DNA from: Bifidobacterium primatium
GTDB taxonomy: Bacteria > Actinomycetota > Actinomycetes > Actinomycetales > Bifidobacteriaceae
Assembly (NCBI RefSeq): GCF_002802875.1
Contig: NZ_PEBI01000001.1
Coordinates: 645,830 to 709,829 of the forward strand
Reading direction: 5' to 3'
DNA: 64,000 nucleotides
Under the pieces are notes generated by a model, which was not told the origin of the DNA, made no database searches, and saw only the letters and a list, made by a program, of their open reading frames with translations. Position 1 is the first letter of the stretch; every line of letters starts with the position of its first letter. Shown one piece after another: positions 26,398 to 34,938 of this stretch. A program made the position numbers and the translations under genes.

Positions 26398-26450
26398 ACT
26401 CCCCTCAGTCCGCCTCCGGCGGCCAGCTCCCCTCAACCTTGAGGGGAGCC
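26398..26450 (-). repeat. dispersed two-hairpin repeat, copy 1
   Basis: Starts ACTCCCCTCAGTC, has a CGCC/GGCG hairpin, then AGCTCCCCTCAA..TTGAGGGGAGCC. It is the reverse orientation of copy 2 at 26548. Confidence 0.75.
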
Positions 26451-26459
26451 AAACACTTA

Positions 26460-26497
26460 CTCAGCCACGCCTTCCACGAGTTCACCATATCCACCAC
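26460..26497 (-). pseudogene. VapC C-terminal remnant
   Basis: Read on the minus strand, this short stretch encodes V-V-D-M-V-N-S-W-K-A-W-L-S-K. That resembles the end of the adjacent PIN toxin (V-D-V-V-N-P-W-G-S-T-A-E), and the DNA match is visible (TTCACCATATCCAC versus TTCACCACATCCAC at 26631). It has no start or toxin core and lies between two dispersed-repeat copies. Confidence 0.45.
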
Positions 26498-26547
26498 AGC
26501 TCCTCTCACAGAGAGGGCCATGGGCAATGAACGTCATCCACCGCTTC

Positions 26548-26598
26548 GGCTCCCCTCAGGATTGAGGGGAGCTGTCGGCACGGCCGACTGAGGGGAGT
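26548..26598 (+). repeat. dispersed two-hairpin repeat, copy 2
   Basis: GGCTCCCCTCA..TTGAGGGGAGC is followed by TGTCGGC..GCCGACTGA and GGGGAGTC. It lies just after the end of the VapC gene. Confidence 0.75.
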
Positions 26599-26605
26599 CG
26601 ACCGC

Positions 26606-27031
26606 CTATTCAGCCGTACTCCCCCACGGGTTCACCACATCCACACCGGTTCCCTCGAAATTCTTCACATTCCGCGTGGCCACCGCAGCCCCGCGCGACC
26701 GGGCCATCGCCGCGATCATCGCGTCCTGCACCCCGATGGGCCGCCCCATCCTTCGCCGCTCCGCCATGATGCGGCTGTAGTTCAGCGCGGCGACGATATC
26801 GAAATCCGCGGTCCGGGCGACGAAATCCCCACAGAACCATTTGACCACCGCCGCCAGCCGCTCCCGCTTTCGCCCTTCAGGCAGAAGGCGCACGCCCAGA
26901 TAAAGCTCCGCAACGGTAATGCTGGTAATCATCAACTCACCAAGGTCTTGGGACCGCCACCAACGCATCACCGCCGTGTCCGGCCGCGCCTTCCACAATT
27001 CACTGACGACATTCGTGTCCACAACGATCAT
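26606..27031 (-). CDS. vapC: PIN-domain toxin (VapC/FitB-like ribonuclease)
   Basis: A 141-residue PIN protein. The acidic residues expected in the Mg-dependent ribonuclease site are visible: D in V-V-D-T-N-V-V-S-E near residue 5, E in V-A-E-L-Y-L-G near 42 and D in V-Q-D-A-M-I-A near 102. The chain ends V-V-N-P-W, typical of the FitB branch. The start overlaps the antitoxin stop by 4 nt, the classical antitoxin-first order. Expected role: RNA cleavage when the antitoxin is lost; the pair is probably autoregulated by the antitoxin DNA-binding domain. Confidence 0.9.
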   Translation of the reverse strand: MIVVDTNVVSELWKARPDTAVMRWWRSQDLGELMITSITVAELYLGVRLLPEGRKRERLAAVVKWFCGDFVARTADFDIVAALNYSRIMAERRRMGRPIGVQDAMIAAMARSRGAAVATRNVKNFEGTGVDVVNPWGSTAE

Positions 27032-27300
27032 GATGCACCCTCAAACGGCAACGGACGTCCATAATCCTGACGGTCACGAACGTCGAATTCATCCCCCTCT
27101 ATATATTCCCCGTCCAGCAGTTCCCGCATCTCGGCCACAAAATCAGCGGCGTTCATCGTCCGCTTTGCCACGTACGCCGCAAGATGATCCTCGATGATCG
27201 AACGGGCCTGGGACTCCATGGAACGGTTGTTCTCTTCCGCCTCCCGTTTCAGCAATGCAATCCGGCCGTCATCGACCTTGCGAATGGTAATCGTCGCCAT
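27028..27300 (-). CDS. FitA-like ribbon-helix-helix antitoxin
   Basis: A 90-residue protein. The N-terminal T-I-T-I-R-K-V-D-D and the next ~45 residues (L-K-R-E-A-E-E-N-N-R-S-M-E-S-Q-A-R-S-I-I) match the FitA-type ribbon-helix-helix DNA-binding domain. The acidic C-terminus probably wraps the toxin. Two adjacent ATGs exist (27303 and 27300). AAAGGAG sits 2 nt from the first and 5 nt from the second, so I use the second. It should repress its own operon together with the toxin. Confidence 0.85.
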   Translation of the reverse strand: MATITIRKVDDGRIALLKREAEENNRSMESQARSIIEDHLAAYVAKRTMNAADFVAEMRELLDGEYIEGDEFDVRDRQDYGRPLPFEGAS

Positions 27301-27542
27301 CATGACTCCTTTCGTCGTATCCCGGCAGTCCAGGAACCCTTTGCTGTCATTTTGCTGTCATCAATTACCGATGCTAGCAAAATGCAATCATTCAAGCAAG
27401 CGCATGAAAACATCCCTTGCATAAAACAAGGCCCACAGACCTCCAAGAAAAACCTCCGACGAAAGCCCGCATAAAAAACCGGCAATCCGACCATCCCTCC
27501 CTATACCGCTTTTCCCGCCGCATCGGTAGACTTGGGGTCATT

Positions 27543-29183
27543 ATGGCTGCTTTTACTTCTTTGACTGACCGACTCTCGGGCGCGTTCAAGAACCTGCGCT
27601 CGAAGGGCAAGCTTTCCGAAGCGGATATCGACGGCACGATCCGCGAGATCCGCCGCGCACTGCTCGACGCCGACGTGGCGCTCGACGTGGTGCGTTCATT
27701 CACCGGCAAGGTGCGCGAGCGCGCGCTGGGCGCCGAGGTCTCGCAGGCGCTGAACCCGGCGCAGCAGGTGGTGTCCATCGTCAACGACGAGCTGACGAAC
27801 ATCCTCGGCGCCGGCGTCGACCGTCCGCTGAACTTCGCGAAGAACCCGCCGACGATCATCATGCTCGCCGGCCTTCAGGGCGCCGGCAAGACCACGCTGG
27901 CCGGCAAGCTCGGCTACTGGCTCAAGGACGCCGGTCACACGCCGCTGCTCGTGGCCGCCGATCTCCAGCGTCCGAACGCCGTCACCCAGCTGCAGGTGGT
28001 GGGCGAGCGCGCCGGAGTCCCCGTGTACGCCCCCGAACCGGGCGTGCAGGCCGACGGCGACGACGTGGCCTCCCCCGACCAGACCACCGGCGACCCGGTG
28101 AAGGTGGCCCGCGACTCCATCACGCTGGCCAAGGAGAAGCTGTATGACACGGTGATCATCGATACCGCCGGCCGTCTGGGTGTGGACGACGTGCTGATGA
28201 AGCAGGCGCGAGACATCCGCGACGCCGTGCAGCCGAACGAGATCCTGTTCGTCATCGACGCGATGATCGGTCAGGATGCGGTGAAGACCGCGAAGGCGTT
28301 CGACGAGGGCGTGGACTTCACCGGCGTGGTGCTCTCCAAGCTCGATGGCGACGCCCGAGGCGGCGCCGCACTGTCGGTGGCGAGCGTGACCGGCAAGCCG
28401 ATCCTGTTCGCCTCGAACGGCGAGGGCCTCAAGGACTTCGAGGTGTTCCACCCCGACCGCATGGCCTCCCGCATCCTCGACATGGGCGACATCCTCACCC
28501 TCATCGAGCAGGCGCAGAAGGAGTTCGACGAGGAGGAGGCCCGCAAGGCCGCCACGAAGATCTCCGACGGCAGCTTCGGCCTCGACGACTTCCTCGACCA
28601 GCTGCAGCAGGTGCGCAAGCTCGGCCCGATGAAGAATCTGCTCGGCATGATTCCGGGCATGGCTGCGCATCGCAAGGAACTCGAGATGTTCGACGAGAAG
28701 GAAGTCGACCGCACCGAGGCGATCATCCAGTCGATGACCCCCGAGGAGCGTCGCAACCCGAAGATCATCGACGGCTCGCGTCGCGCCCGTATCGCCTACG
28801 GTTCCGGCAACACCGTCTCCGCGGTGAACGGCCTGCTGCAGCGGTTCGAACAGGCCGCGAAGATGATGAAGCGCATGAGCAACGGTTCGTGCGGCATCCC
28901 CGGCATGGGCGGCCCCGGCGGCACGAAGAGCAACCGCAAGGGCAAGAAGGGCAAGAAGAAGGGCGGCAAGTCCGGCAACCCGATGAAGCGCGAGGCCGAG
29001 GAGAGGGCACTGCGCGAGCGCCTTTCCGGCAAACCCTCGGGCTCCAAGGGCAGCGGCTCGGCGTTCCAGAAGAAGCCGCAGAACCCCGCGCTTCCCGCCG
29101 GCCTGCAGATGGGCGAGAACGGCATGCCCGAGCTTCCTCCGAACCTCGGCGGCGGCCTCGGCGGACTCTTCGGCGGCCGCTGA
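27543..29183 (+). CDS. ffh: signal recognition particle GTPase Ffh
   Basis: A 546-residue cytoplasmic GTPase that binds signal sequences and 4.5S RNA for co-translational membrane targeting. The N domain (1-90) is followed by the G domain with P-loop L-Q-G-A-G-K-T-T near residue 110, D-T-A-G-R near 216 and S-K-L-D-G-D near 274. The Met-rich M domain spans roughly 320-455. A Gly/Lys-rich tail of about 90 residues extends it past the usual ~450, as in actinobacterial relatives, and a short Asp-rich insert sits near 160-175. I start at the ATG at 27543; the frame is open to 27417 but lacks family sequence. Confidence 0.97.
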   Translation: MAAFTSLTDRLSGAFKNLRSKGKLSEADIDGTIREIRRALLDADVALDVVRSFTGKVRERALGAEVSQALNPAQQVVSIVNDELTNILGAGVDRPLNFAKNPPTIIMLAGLQGAGKTTLAGKLGYWLKDAGHTPLLVAADLQRPNAVTQLQVVGERAGVPVYAPEPGVQADGDDVASPDQTTGDPVKVARDSITLAKEKLYDTVIIDTAGRLGVDDVLMKQARDIRDAVQPNEILFVIDAMIGQDAVKTAKAFDEGVDFTGVVLSKLDGDARGGAALSVASVTGKPILFASNGEGLKDFEVFHPDRMASRILDMGDILTLIEQAQKEFDEEEARKAATKISDGSFGLDDFLDQLQQVRKLGPMKNLLGMIPGMAAHRKELEMFDEKEVDRTEAIIQSMTPEERRNPKIIDGSRRARIAYGSGNTVSAVNGLLQRFEQAAKMMKRMSNGSCGIPGMGGPGGTKSNRKGKKGKKKGGKSGNPMKREAEERALRERLSGKPSGSKGSGSAFQKKPQNPALPAGLQMGENGMPELPPNLGGGLGGLFGGR

Positions 29184-29492
29184 GCCTTCCCCACTTCCCC
29201 GCCTGGTTTACGTCCGGTCCATCAGACCACGGTAAACCGGCACTTCAATCCATCGGCTCCCCTCCCAACGGAGGGGAGCTGTCTGCTTTAGCACGTCATT
29301 ATGCCCGCTTCCACCCCACATCCAGCCAAGCATCCTACGATGTCCGGAAACACGGCATCGTCTCGCACGCGGCCGACGACCCGCACACAGGCAGCAGCCC
29401 CCCGCACCCCGCCGGCGTCCCGCCGCGCACGGCCCCGCCGCAAGCAGCCGGCCGCATCATCCACGTCGTCATCCACATCAAGGAGCCATATC
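29184..29492. other. intergenic region after ffh
   Basis: About 309 bp. An imperfect stem is formed by GGTTTAC and GTAAACC near 29203-29241, a possible ffh terminator without a T-run. A partial dispersed repeat lies at 29255-29286. Upstream starts of the next gene (29301, 29340) fall here but lack an RBS. Confidence 0.5.
29255..29286 (+). repeat. dispersed two-hairpin repeat, copy 3 (partial)
   Basis: Only the first hairpin is kept: GGCTCCCCTCC..GGAGGGGAGCTGTCTGC. It then diverges. Confidence 0.6.
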
Positions 29493-30671
29493 GTGATTCT
29501 TTGGATTCTGCTCACCGTCATCGCGCTATGGATGGCATTGAAATACCTGCCGGCCGGCGCGGACCGGCATCGTCCACTGCCCGAAGTCATCGCGCTTATC
29601 CCGCTGCTCATCGTGCCAGTCGTGCTGCTGCTGGCGCTCGCCGCCGTGCTGCGCATGTGGCCGCAGTGCGTGATGGCCGTAGTGCTGCTGGTCGTGCAGC
29701 TGCTGTGGCAGGCGGCATACGTCGTGCCGATGCCTGCCGCAGTGACGACCATACTCGGCGTTCCCCGACAGTCGGTCGCCATGTCGTCGGCCGTATCGTC
29801 GACGACGGCCGACGATGACGGCACCGACGACGCAACGGCCACGTCGACTTCGTCGTCGCAATCATCGACACCGTCACAAGCCTCCCGAACCATCCGCGTG
29901 ATGACGCTCAACACCCGCTACGGCCGTGCGGATACCGGCACCATCATGCATCTGGTGAAGCAGGAACACATCGATCTGCTTGCCGTTCAGGAGGTGAACG
30001 ACGATCTCATCCATCGTCTTGAGGTCTCGCATATCGACGACGAACTGCCCTATCGTGTGCTCGGCAAGTCGCGGCCCGACGACAATGCCGGCTCGAACGC
30101 ATTGTTCATGCGTTTCGAGCCGATGGCGTACGCCGACGAATCGGTGAACATCAGCGCCGCGGCGGCCCCCGTGGCGAAGGTGCGGCTCGGCAGTCAGATC
30201 GTGGAATTCGCGTCCGTGCATCCGAAGTCGCCGCCTCGCAGCGGTCAGGATTGGAGCGACGGCGTGCGCGCACTCGGCCAATTCTCCGTTCGCGCGGATA
30301 AGTGCAACGCCGCCGGCGAATCCTCCGAAGCGACGGACAGCGCCAAGCTGCCGACCGATGCGAACGGCACGCCGAAGCAGTATTCCACGGCGCCACATTG
30401 CGCGGCAGTGGTGCTCGGCGATCTCAATTCAAGCGTCTATCATCCCAGTTTCCGCGATGCGCTGCGGCAGGGTTCCGGCCTTGCCGATTCGTCGTTGGAA
30501 CTGCATCGCGGCTGGAACAACACGTTCCCGGCCAGCTGGCCCACGTTCCCGGCGCTTATTGAAATCGACCACGTGCTGCATACGAACGGCATCGTCGCGA
30601 AGTCGGCGCATTCGGCGAAAATTCCCCGCACCGATCATCGTGCGCTCATCGTCGAACTCGAAATCGAGTAA
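29493..30671 (+). CDS. membrane-anchored endonuclease/exonuclease/phosphatase family protein
   Basis: A 392-residue protein. Three hydrophobic segments fill the first ~100 residues, then a Ser/Thr/Asp-rich linker, then an EEP domain: M-T-L-N-T-R-Y-G, A-V-Q-E-V-N-D-D, V-L-G-D-L-N-S and T-D-H-R-A-L, which together form the metal and active site. Members cleave phosphodiesters of nucleic acids, lipids or glycans; here the domain would face outside. The GTG at 29493 has a near-ideal AAGGAG 7 nt upstream; the ATG at 29301 would add a Pro/Arg-rich leader with no RBS. Substrate unknown. Confidence 0.82.
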   Translation: MILWILLTVIALWMALKYLPAGADRHRPLPEVIALIPLLIVPVVLLLALAAVLRMWPQCVMAVVLLVVQLLWQAAYVVPMPAAVTTILGVPRQSVAMSSAVSSTTADDDGTDDATATSTSSSQSSTPSQASRTIRVMTLNTRYGRADTGTIMHLVKQEHIDLLAVQEVNDDLIHRLEVSHIDDELPYRVLGKSRPDDNAGSNALFMRFEPMAYADESVNISAAAAPVAKVRLGSQIVEFASVHPKSPPRSGQDWSDGVRALGQFSVRADKCNAAGESSEATDSAKLPTDANGTPKQYSTAPHCAAVVLGDLNSSVYHPSFRDALRQGSGLADSSLELHRGWNNTFPASWPTFPALIEIDHVLHTNGIVAKSAHSAKIPRTDHRALIVELEIE

Positions 30672-30704
30672 TATACTCCCGGCTGCGTGCCACAATGGAG
30701 GATT

Positions 30705-31622
30705 ATGAACATCATTGAGGAGTTTACGCACGGTAAACACCGTGATCAATCGCTCAACGAGGATGGCTATTTCATAGGCGGCGGCTTCGTGGCCGTGGTC
30801 GACGGCGTGACCAGCAAGGCGTCGGAACGCATATGGATGCCCACGCCCGGCGTGGTGGCGAAGGATACGCTGCTGGCCGCGTTGGAGCAGATCGTGCAGT
30901 CGCAGCCGTCGCCGTACGCGTGGCCTAACGCGCAGCTCACGTCAAACGCCCCCGCAGCCATGCGCGCGATGCAGCAGCGGCTCGACGCCGCGTTGCACGA
31001 CCGATACGAGGCGTCGCCGCTCTCCCCAGACTTCTTCCGTCAGCATCCCACAGAGCGTCTGCAAGCGAACATGGTCGTCTACAGCGAGGCTCAGCATGAG
31101 ATCTGGCTGTTCGGCGACTGTCTGGCGATGGTCAACGGCAAGCGCATTCCCACGATGAAGAAGGTGGACCTGCTGCTGGCCGAACTGCGCAGTTTCGTGT
31201 TCCAGGCGCAGGATGCCGCCAAGGCCAGCGGAGTCGGCGTGGGAGTGGCCGACGCGGTGCCGCTGTCGGCGGTCACGTCCACCGCGGTGTTCGCCGATCC
31301 CGGCCGCGACGCCATCATGCCGTTCCTGAAGATGCAGGCGAACTTCGCCAACCAGCGCGGCGAGTACGGGTATTTCGTGTTCGACGGCTTCACCGATCCG
31401 GAATACCCGGTCCATGCGGTGCCTGTGCATCCGGGCGACGAGGTGGTGCTCGCCAGCGACGGATACCCGATCCTGTGCCCCACGCTCGACGATTCCGAAA
31501 CCGAACTGCTGCGGCTGCGGCAGAAGGACCCGCTGCTCATCCGCGAGTTCAAGGACACCAAGAGCTTCTCCCCCACCATGGAATCGTTCGACGACCGCAC
31601 GTATGTGCGGTTCGTGGTGTGA
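30705..31622 (+). CDS. PP2C-like protein phosphatase-fold protein
   Basis: A 305-residue soluble protein of uncertain function. V-A-V-V-D-G-V-T near residue 30, L-F-G-D-C near 137, L-A-S-D-G-Y near 258 and S-F-D-D-R-T-Y near 295 fall in the order of the acidic metal-binding motifs of PPM/PP2C phosphatases. The classical D-G-M-G-G is reduced to D-G-V-T, so activity is not certain. TGGAGGA lies just before the ATG at 30705, which I prefer to the GTG at 30687. It starts 33 nt after the EEP gene and may share its transcript. Confidence 0.65.
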   Translation: MNIIEEFTHGKHRDQSLNEDGYFIGGGFVAVVDGVTSKASERIWMPTPGVVAKDTLLAALEQIVQSQPSPYAWPNAQLTSNAPAAMRAMQQRLDAALHDRYEASPLSPDFFRQHPTERLQANMVVYSEAQHEIWLFGDCLAMVNGKRIPTMKKVDLLLAELRSFVFQAQDAAKASGVGVGVADAVPLSAVTSTAVFADPGRDAIMPFLKMQANFANQRGEYGYFVFDGFTDPEYPVHAVPVHPGDEVVLASDGYPILCPTLDDSETELLRLRQKDPLLIREFKDTKSFSPTMESFDDRTYVRFVV

Positions 31623-31759
31623 GCAGTGTGAACGCGAGTGTGAGCGGTGTGAGGGGTACGTGGCGGCATCGCGCACACATCCGGCCGTTCACCGGTGAAT
31701 AGACTAGAATTTTTTCCATTCAGGAAAACAACGATCTCGATAATTCAAGTAGGGAAAGC

Positions 31760-33664
31760 ATGGATAAGACGACCTCCGACTCCTCGCCAGTCATCAACAT
31801 TTTCGTCGCTTCGCACAAAGACGTCGAATATCCCGAAAGCTCCATTCTCCGGCCGATTCAGGTCGGTGCGGAGAACGCTCCCGTTCGTTTCAAGAACGTT
31901 CTGCACGACGACGAGGGAGACAACATCTCCGACGTCAATCCCATGTACTGCGAGCTGACTGCGCAGTACTGGGCCTGGAAGAACGCCGACGCCGACTACT
32001 ACGGTTTCTGCCACTACCGCCGTTATTTCGATTTCTCCGGAACCCCGCACGAGGAGAACATCTACGGCGAGATTCTTGACGATTACATCGATGAAGGCAC
32101 CATCCGCGAATACGGTCTGGATGACGAGCACATCGCCAACCAGGTCGAGGGCTGGGACGTCATCGTCTCCCCCGTCAATTCCGTGCGCCGTATGGACGGC
32201 TACGCGAATCTCAAGGCGCATTACTCCTCGAACAAGCATCTGCATCTCAAGGATCTCCGCCACGTCTACGACATTCTGTGCCGTCGGCATCCCGAATACA
32301 GGGATGACGCCGATGCCGTACTCAACGGTCACGAGGCGTCGTTCTGCAACATGTTCATCATGCGCAAGGACATCTTCTTCGACTACTGCGAATGGCTGTT
32401 CCCCTTGCTTGACGAGTTCACCGCGACCACGGACATGTCGTACTACGACGTCGAGGGATTGCGTACGCCCGGTCATCTCGCGGAACGTCTGCTGAACATC
32501 TATCTGAAGCATCAGCTGCGCATGGGCAAGGGCTGGAAGGTGAAGCATCTGCAGTGCGTGCACTTCATGTTCCCCGAAAAGACCCAGTCGCTGAAGCCGC
32601 TGAATCAGGCCCGTGACAACGTGGCCGATATGAACCGCATCGTCCCCGTGGTGTTCGCCGCCGACAACGCCTATGTGCCGATGCTCACCACCACCCTGTA
32701 TTCGTTGATGGAGAACGCCTCGCGCGGCTTCCACTACGACCTCATCGTGCTTGAACGCAACATCAGCGCCTATAACAAGACGCTGATGCAGAACATGATG
32801 GCACAGTATCCGAATGCAACGCTGCGGTTCTTCGACGTGGATCCGATCATCGGCGACTACACGCTTACGACGAGCAACGCCCATATCAGCGTGGAGACCT
32901 ACTACCGATTCCTCATTCAGGATGCGCTGCCGTTCTATGACCGCATCATCTACCTGGATTCCGATCTCATCGTCAACGGCGATGTGGCCGATCTCTACCA
33001 CACGAACGTGGATGGCAAGGCCATCGCCGCCGTGCGTGACCTCGACTTCCTCGGCAATCTCAACATGCCCGACGGCAAACGCCGTGAATACGCCGAGAAC
33101 AAGCTGGGCATGACGAACCCGTACGACTACTTCCAGGCCGGCGTACTGGTGATGAACCTCAAGGAGATGCGTAAGCTGCATTCGGTCGCCGAATGGCTGA
33201 CCATCGCCTCCGATCCCGATTACATCTACAACGACCAGGACATTCTGAACCAGGAGTGCCAGGGCAAAGTGGTGTACATCGATTACGCGTGGGATGTGAT
33301 GCACGACTGCGCCGACCGCGTGAAGAACATCTTCTCGTTCGCGCCCGCTCCCGCGTACAAGGCGTATCTGGAGTCCCGCAAGGAGCCGAAGATCCTGCAT
33401 TACGCCGGTTTCGACAAGCCGTGGAAGAACCCGTGGTGCGATTTCGCGCCGTTGTATTGGCAGTATGCGCAGCACACCCCGTTCGCCTTGCAGCTGATGG
33501 CACAGGTCGCAGGCATCGAACCTCCGCATACTCCCGCCCATCATGAGAGGGTGATTGCGGAGGACAGCCCGATTCGCAAGTACGCCGACAAGCTCGCCCC
33601 CATCGGCTCCAAGCAGAGGGAGCTGCTCAAGACCGTCGCCCGCAAGGTGCAGGGCAAGGAGTAA
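31760..33664 (+). CDS. two-domain glycosyltransferase, DUF4422 plus GT8
   Basis: A 634-residue cytoplasmic protein. Residues ~10-260 are a DUF4422 domain (I-F-V-A-S-H-K, N-P-M-Y-C-E-L, Y-Y-G-F-C-H-Y-R-R-Y near 79). Residues ~295-560 are a GT8 domain with V-P-V-V-F-A-A-D-N near 294, Y-L-D-S-D-L-I-V near 395 (the D-S-D metal motif) and I-L-H-Y-A-G-F-D-K-P-W near 540. Each domain is a known polysaccharide glycosyltransferase, so the protein could add two sugars. It is paralogous to the last two-thirds of the protein at 45974. RBS AGGGAAAG precedes the ATG. Confidence 0.88.
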   Translation: MDKTTSDSSPVINIFVASHKDVEYPESSILRPIQVGAENAPVRFKNVLHDDEGDNISDVNPMYCELTAQYWAWKNADADYYGFCHYRRYFDFSGTPHEENIYGEILDDYIDEGTIREYGLDDEHIANQVEGWDVIVSPVNSVRRMDGYANLKAHYSSNKHLHLKDLRHVYDILCRRHPEYRDDADAVLNGHEASFCNMFIMRKDIFFDYCEWLFPLLDEFTATTDMSYYDVEGLRTPGHLAERLLNIYLKHQLRMGKGWKVKHLQCVHFMFPEKTQSLKPLNQARDNVADMNRIVPVVFAADNAYVPMLTTTLYSLMENASRGFHYDLIVLERNISAYNKTLMQNMMAQYPNATLRFFDVDPIIGDYTLTTSNAHISVETYYRFLIQDALPFYDRIIYLDSDLIVNGDVADLYHTNVDGKAIAAVRDLDFLGNLNMPDGKRREYAENKLGMTNPYDYFQAGVLVMNLKEMRKLHSVAEWLTIASDPDYIYNDQDILNQECQGKVVYIDYAWDVMHDCADRVKNIFSFAPAPAYKAYLESRKEPKILHYAGFDKPWKNPWCDFAPLYWQYAQHTPFALQLMAQVAGIEPPHTPAHHERVIAEDSPIRKYADKLAPIGSKQRELLKTVARKVQGKE

Positions 33665-33707
33665 TCGCCACTTGCGAGAAGCCTCGGCTTCCTGCCGTTC
33701 ATAGTTC

Positions 33708-33740
33708 GCCGCCAACCATTAGAATGGTTGGCGGCTCTTA
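33708..33740 (+). terminator. hairpin terminator
   Basis: GCCGCCAACCATT and AATGGTTGGCGGC (33708-33720 and 33723-33735) form a strong stem, followed by a weak T-rich TCTTAT. It lies between two + strand genes. Confidence 0.7.
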
Positions 33741-33778
33741 TCGTAAAAGATTAATAATCGTTAGTAGTTGAAGGTACG

Positions 33779-34801
33779 ATGCGACTTTTTATCCAGATTC
33801 CATGCTTGAACGAGGAAAAGACCCTGCCCCTCGTGTTGGAGAACATGCCGAAGGAGATTCCCGGCATCGATGACATCCAGCTGATGATCATCGACGACGG
33901 CTGCTCCGACAAGACCGTCGAGGTGGCGCGCAGCCTTGGTGTGCAGCATGTGGTGCATCATGCGAAGCCGATGGGCCTGGCCCGCGCGTTCCGCGACGGC
34001 GTGGACTATGCGCTGAAGCACGGCGCCGACATCGTGGTGAACACGGACGGCGACAACCAGTATCCGAGCGCCGCCATCGCCGAGCTCGTGCAGCCGATCG
34101 TGCGCCATGAGGCGGATATCGTGGTCGGCGACCGTCAGACCGCGAAAATCAAGGAGTTCAGCTGGTTCAAGAAGCGCATGCAGCACTTCGGCTCCTGGGT
34201 GGTGAACAAGGCCGCAGGCACGCATATCCCCGACGCCGCCAGCGGCTTCCGCGCCTACTCGAAGTCGGCGCTCATCAAGCTGAACATCGTCACCGAGTTC
34301 AGCTACTGCATGGAGACCATCATCCAGGCGGGCAACAAGCGCATCGCCATCACGTCGTACGCCATCACCACGAACCCGAAGACGCGTGAATCCCGCCTGT
34401 TCTCGAACATCTTCGAGCATATGGCGAAGTCGGGCGGCGCCATCATCCGCAGCTTCCTGATGTTCAAGTCGAACGTCATCTTCAAGTGGTCGGGTATCGT
34501 GTTCGCCATCGCCGGCCTGATTCCGATCATCCGATTCCTCGTGCTGGCCGCCATGGGACTGACCGAAGGCCACCTGCAGTCGCTGATGCTCGGCGTGGCG
34601 CTGCTCATGCTCGGCGCCCTGTGCTTCGCGCTGCAGATCATCTCCGAAGTGCAGCGCATCCAGCGTCGTCTCGTTGAGGATGAGCTGGAACGCACCAAGG
34701 AAATCCAATACTCCCTGCCCTACCAGAAGATCTGGGCCCAGCAGGACGAGTTCGGCGGCTACACCGGTGAAGCGACTGGCCTGCCCGGCGAGAACGACTG
34801 A
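33779..34801 (+). CDS. GT2 polyprenyl-phosphate glycosyltransferase (CsbB/GtrB-like)
   Basis: A 340-residue protein. The GT-A domain has I-Q-I-P-C-L-N-E-E-K-T near residue 5, I-I-D-D-G-C-S-D near 37 and N-T-D-G-D-N near 85. Two hydrophobic segments follow at about 238-260 and 270-292, with a charged tail after them. This is the layout of enzymes such as CsbB and GtrB that load a sugar on polyprenyl phosphate for later use outside the membrane. With the YfhO-type protein at 37738 and a flippase it could form a three-part surface glycosylation set (inference). RBS GAAGGT precedes the ATG. Confidence 0.88.
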   Translation: MRLFIQIPCLNEEKTLPLVLENMPKEIPGIDDIQLMIIDDGCSDKTVEVARSLGVQHVVHHAKPMGLARAFRDGVDYALKHGADIVVNTDGDNQYPSAAIAELVQPIVRHEADIVVGDRQTAKIKEFSWFKKRMQHFGSWVVNKAAGTHIPDAASGFRAYSKSALIKLNIVTEFSYCMETIIQAGNKRIAITSYAITTNPKTRESRLFSNIFEHMAKSGGAIIRSFLMFKSNVIFKWSGIVFAIAGLIPIIRFLVLAAMGLTEGHLQSLMLGVALLMLGALCFALQIISEVQRIQRRLVEDELERTKEIQYSLPYQKIWAQQDEFGGYTGEATGLPGEND

Positions 34802-34812
34802 TTGATTCCTCT

Positions 34813-34864
34813 GGCTTCCCCTTTGAGGGGAAGCTGTCAGCCAAAGGCTGACTGATGGGGTGGC
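34813..34864 (+). repeat. dispersed two-hairpin repeat, copy 4
   Basis: GGCTTCCCCTTTGAGGGGAAGC is followed by TGTCAGCC..GGCTGACTGA and GGGGTGGC. It lies directly after the GT2 gene, where the hairpins may also act as a terminator. Confidence 0.75.
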
Positions 34865-34938
34865 CGGCGACGCAAGTCGCCGTTACACTCCCCCTGCTGT
34901 CACCTCCCCGTTCCTTTCCCACCAACGAAAGACTCATC

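Larger units (their letters stand above)
26345..26605. other. intergenic region with hairpins, REP-like copies and VapC remnant
   Basis: Holds a 21-bp hairpin (26347-26396), two inverted copies of the dispersed repeat (26398-26450, 26548-26598) and, between them, a short remnant resembling the end of the neighbouring VapC gene. Confidence 0.6.
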
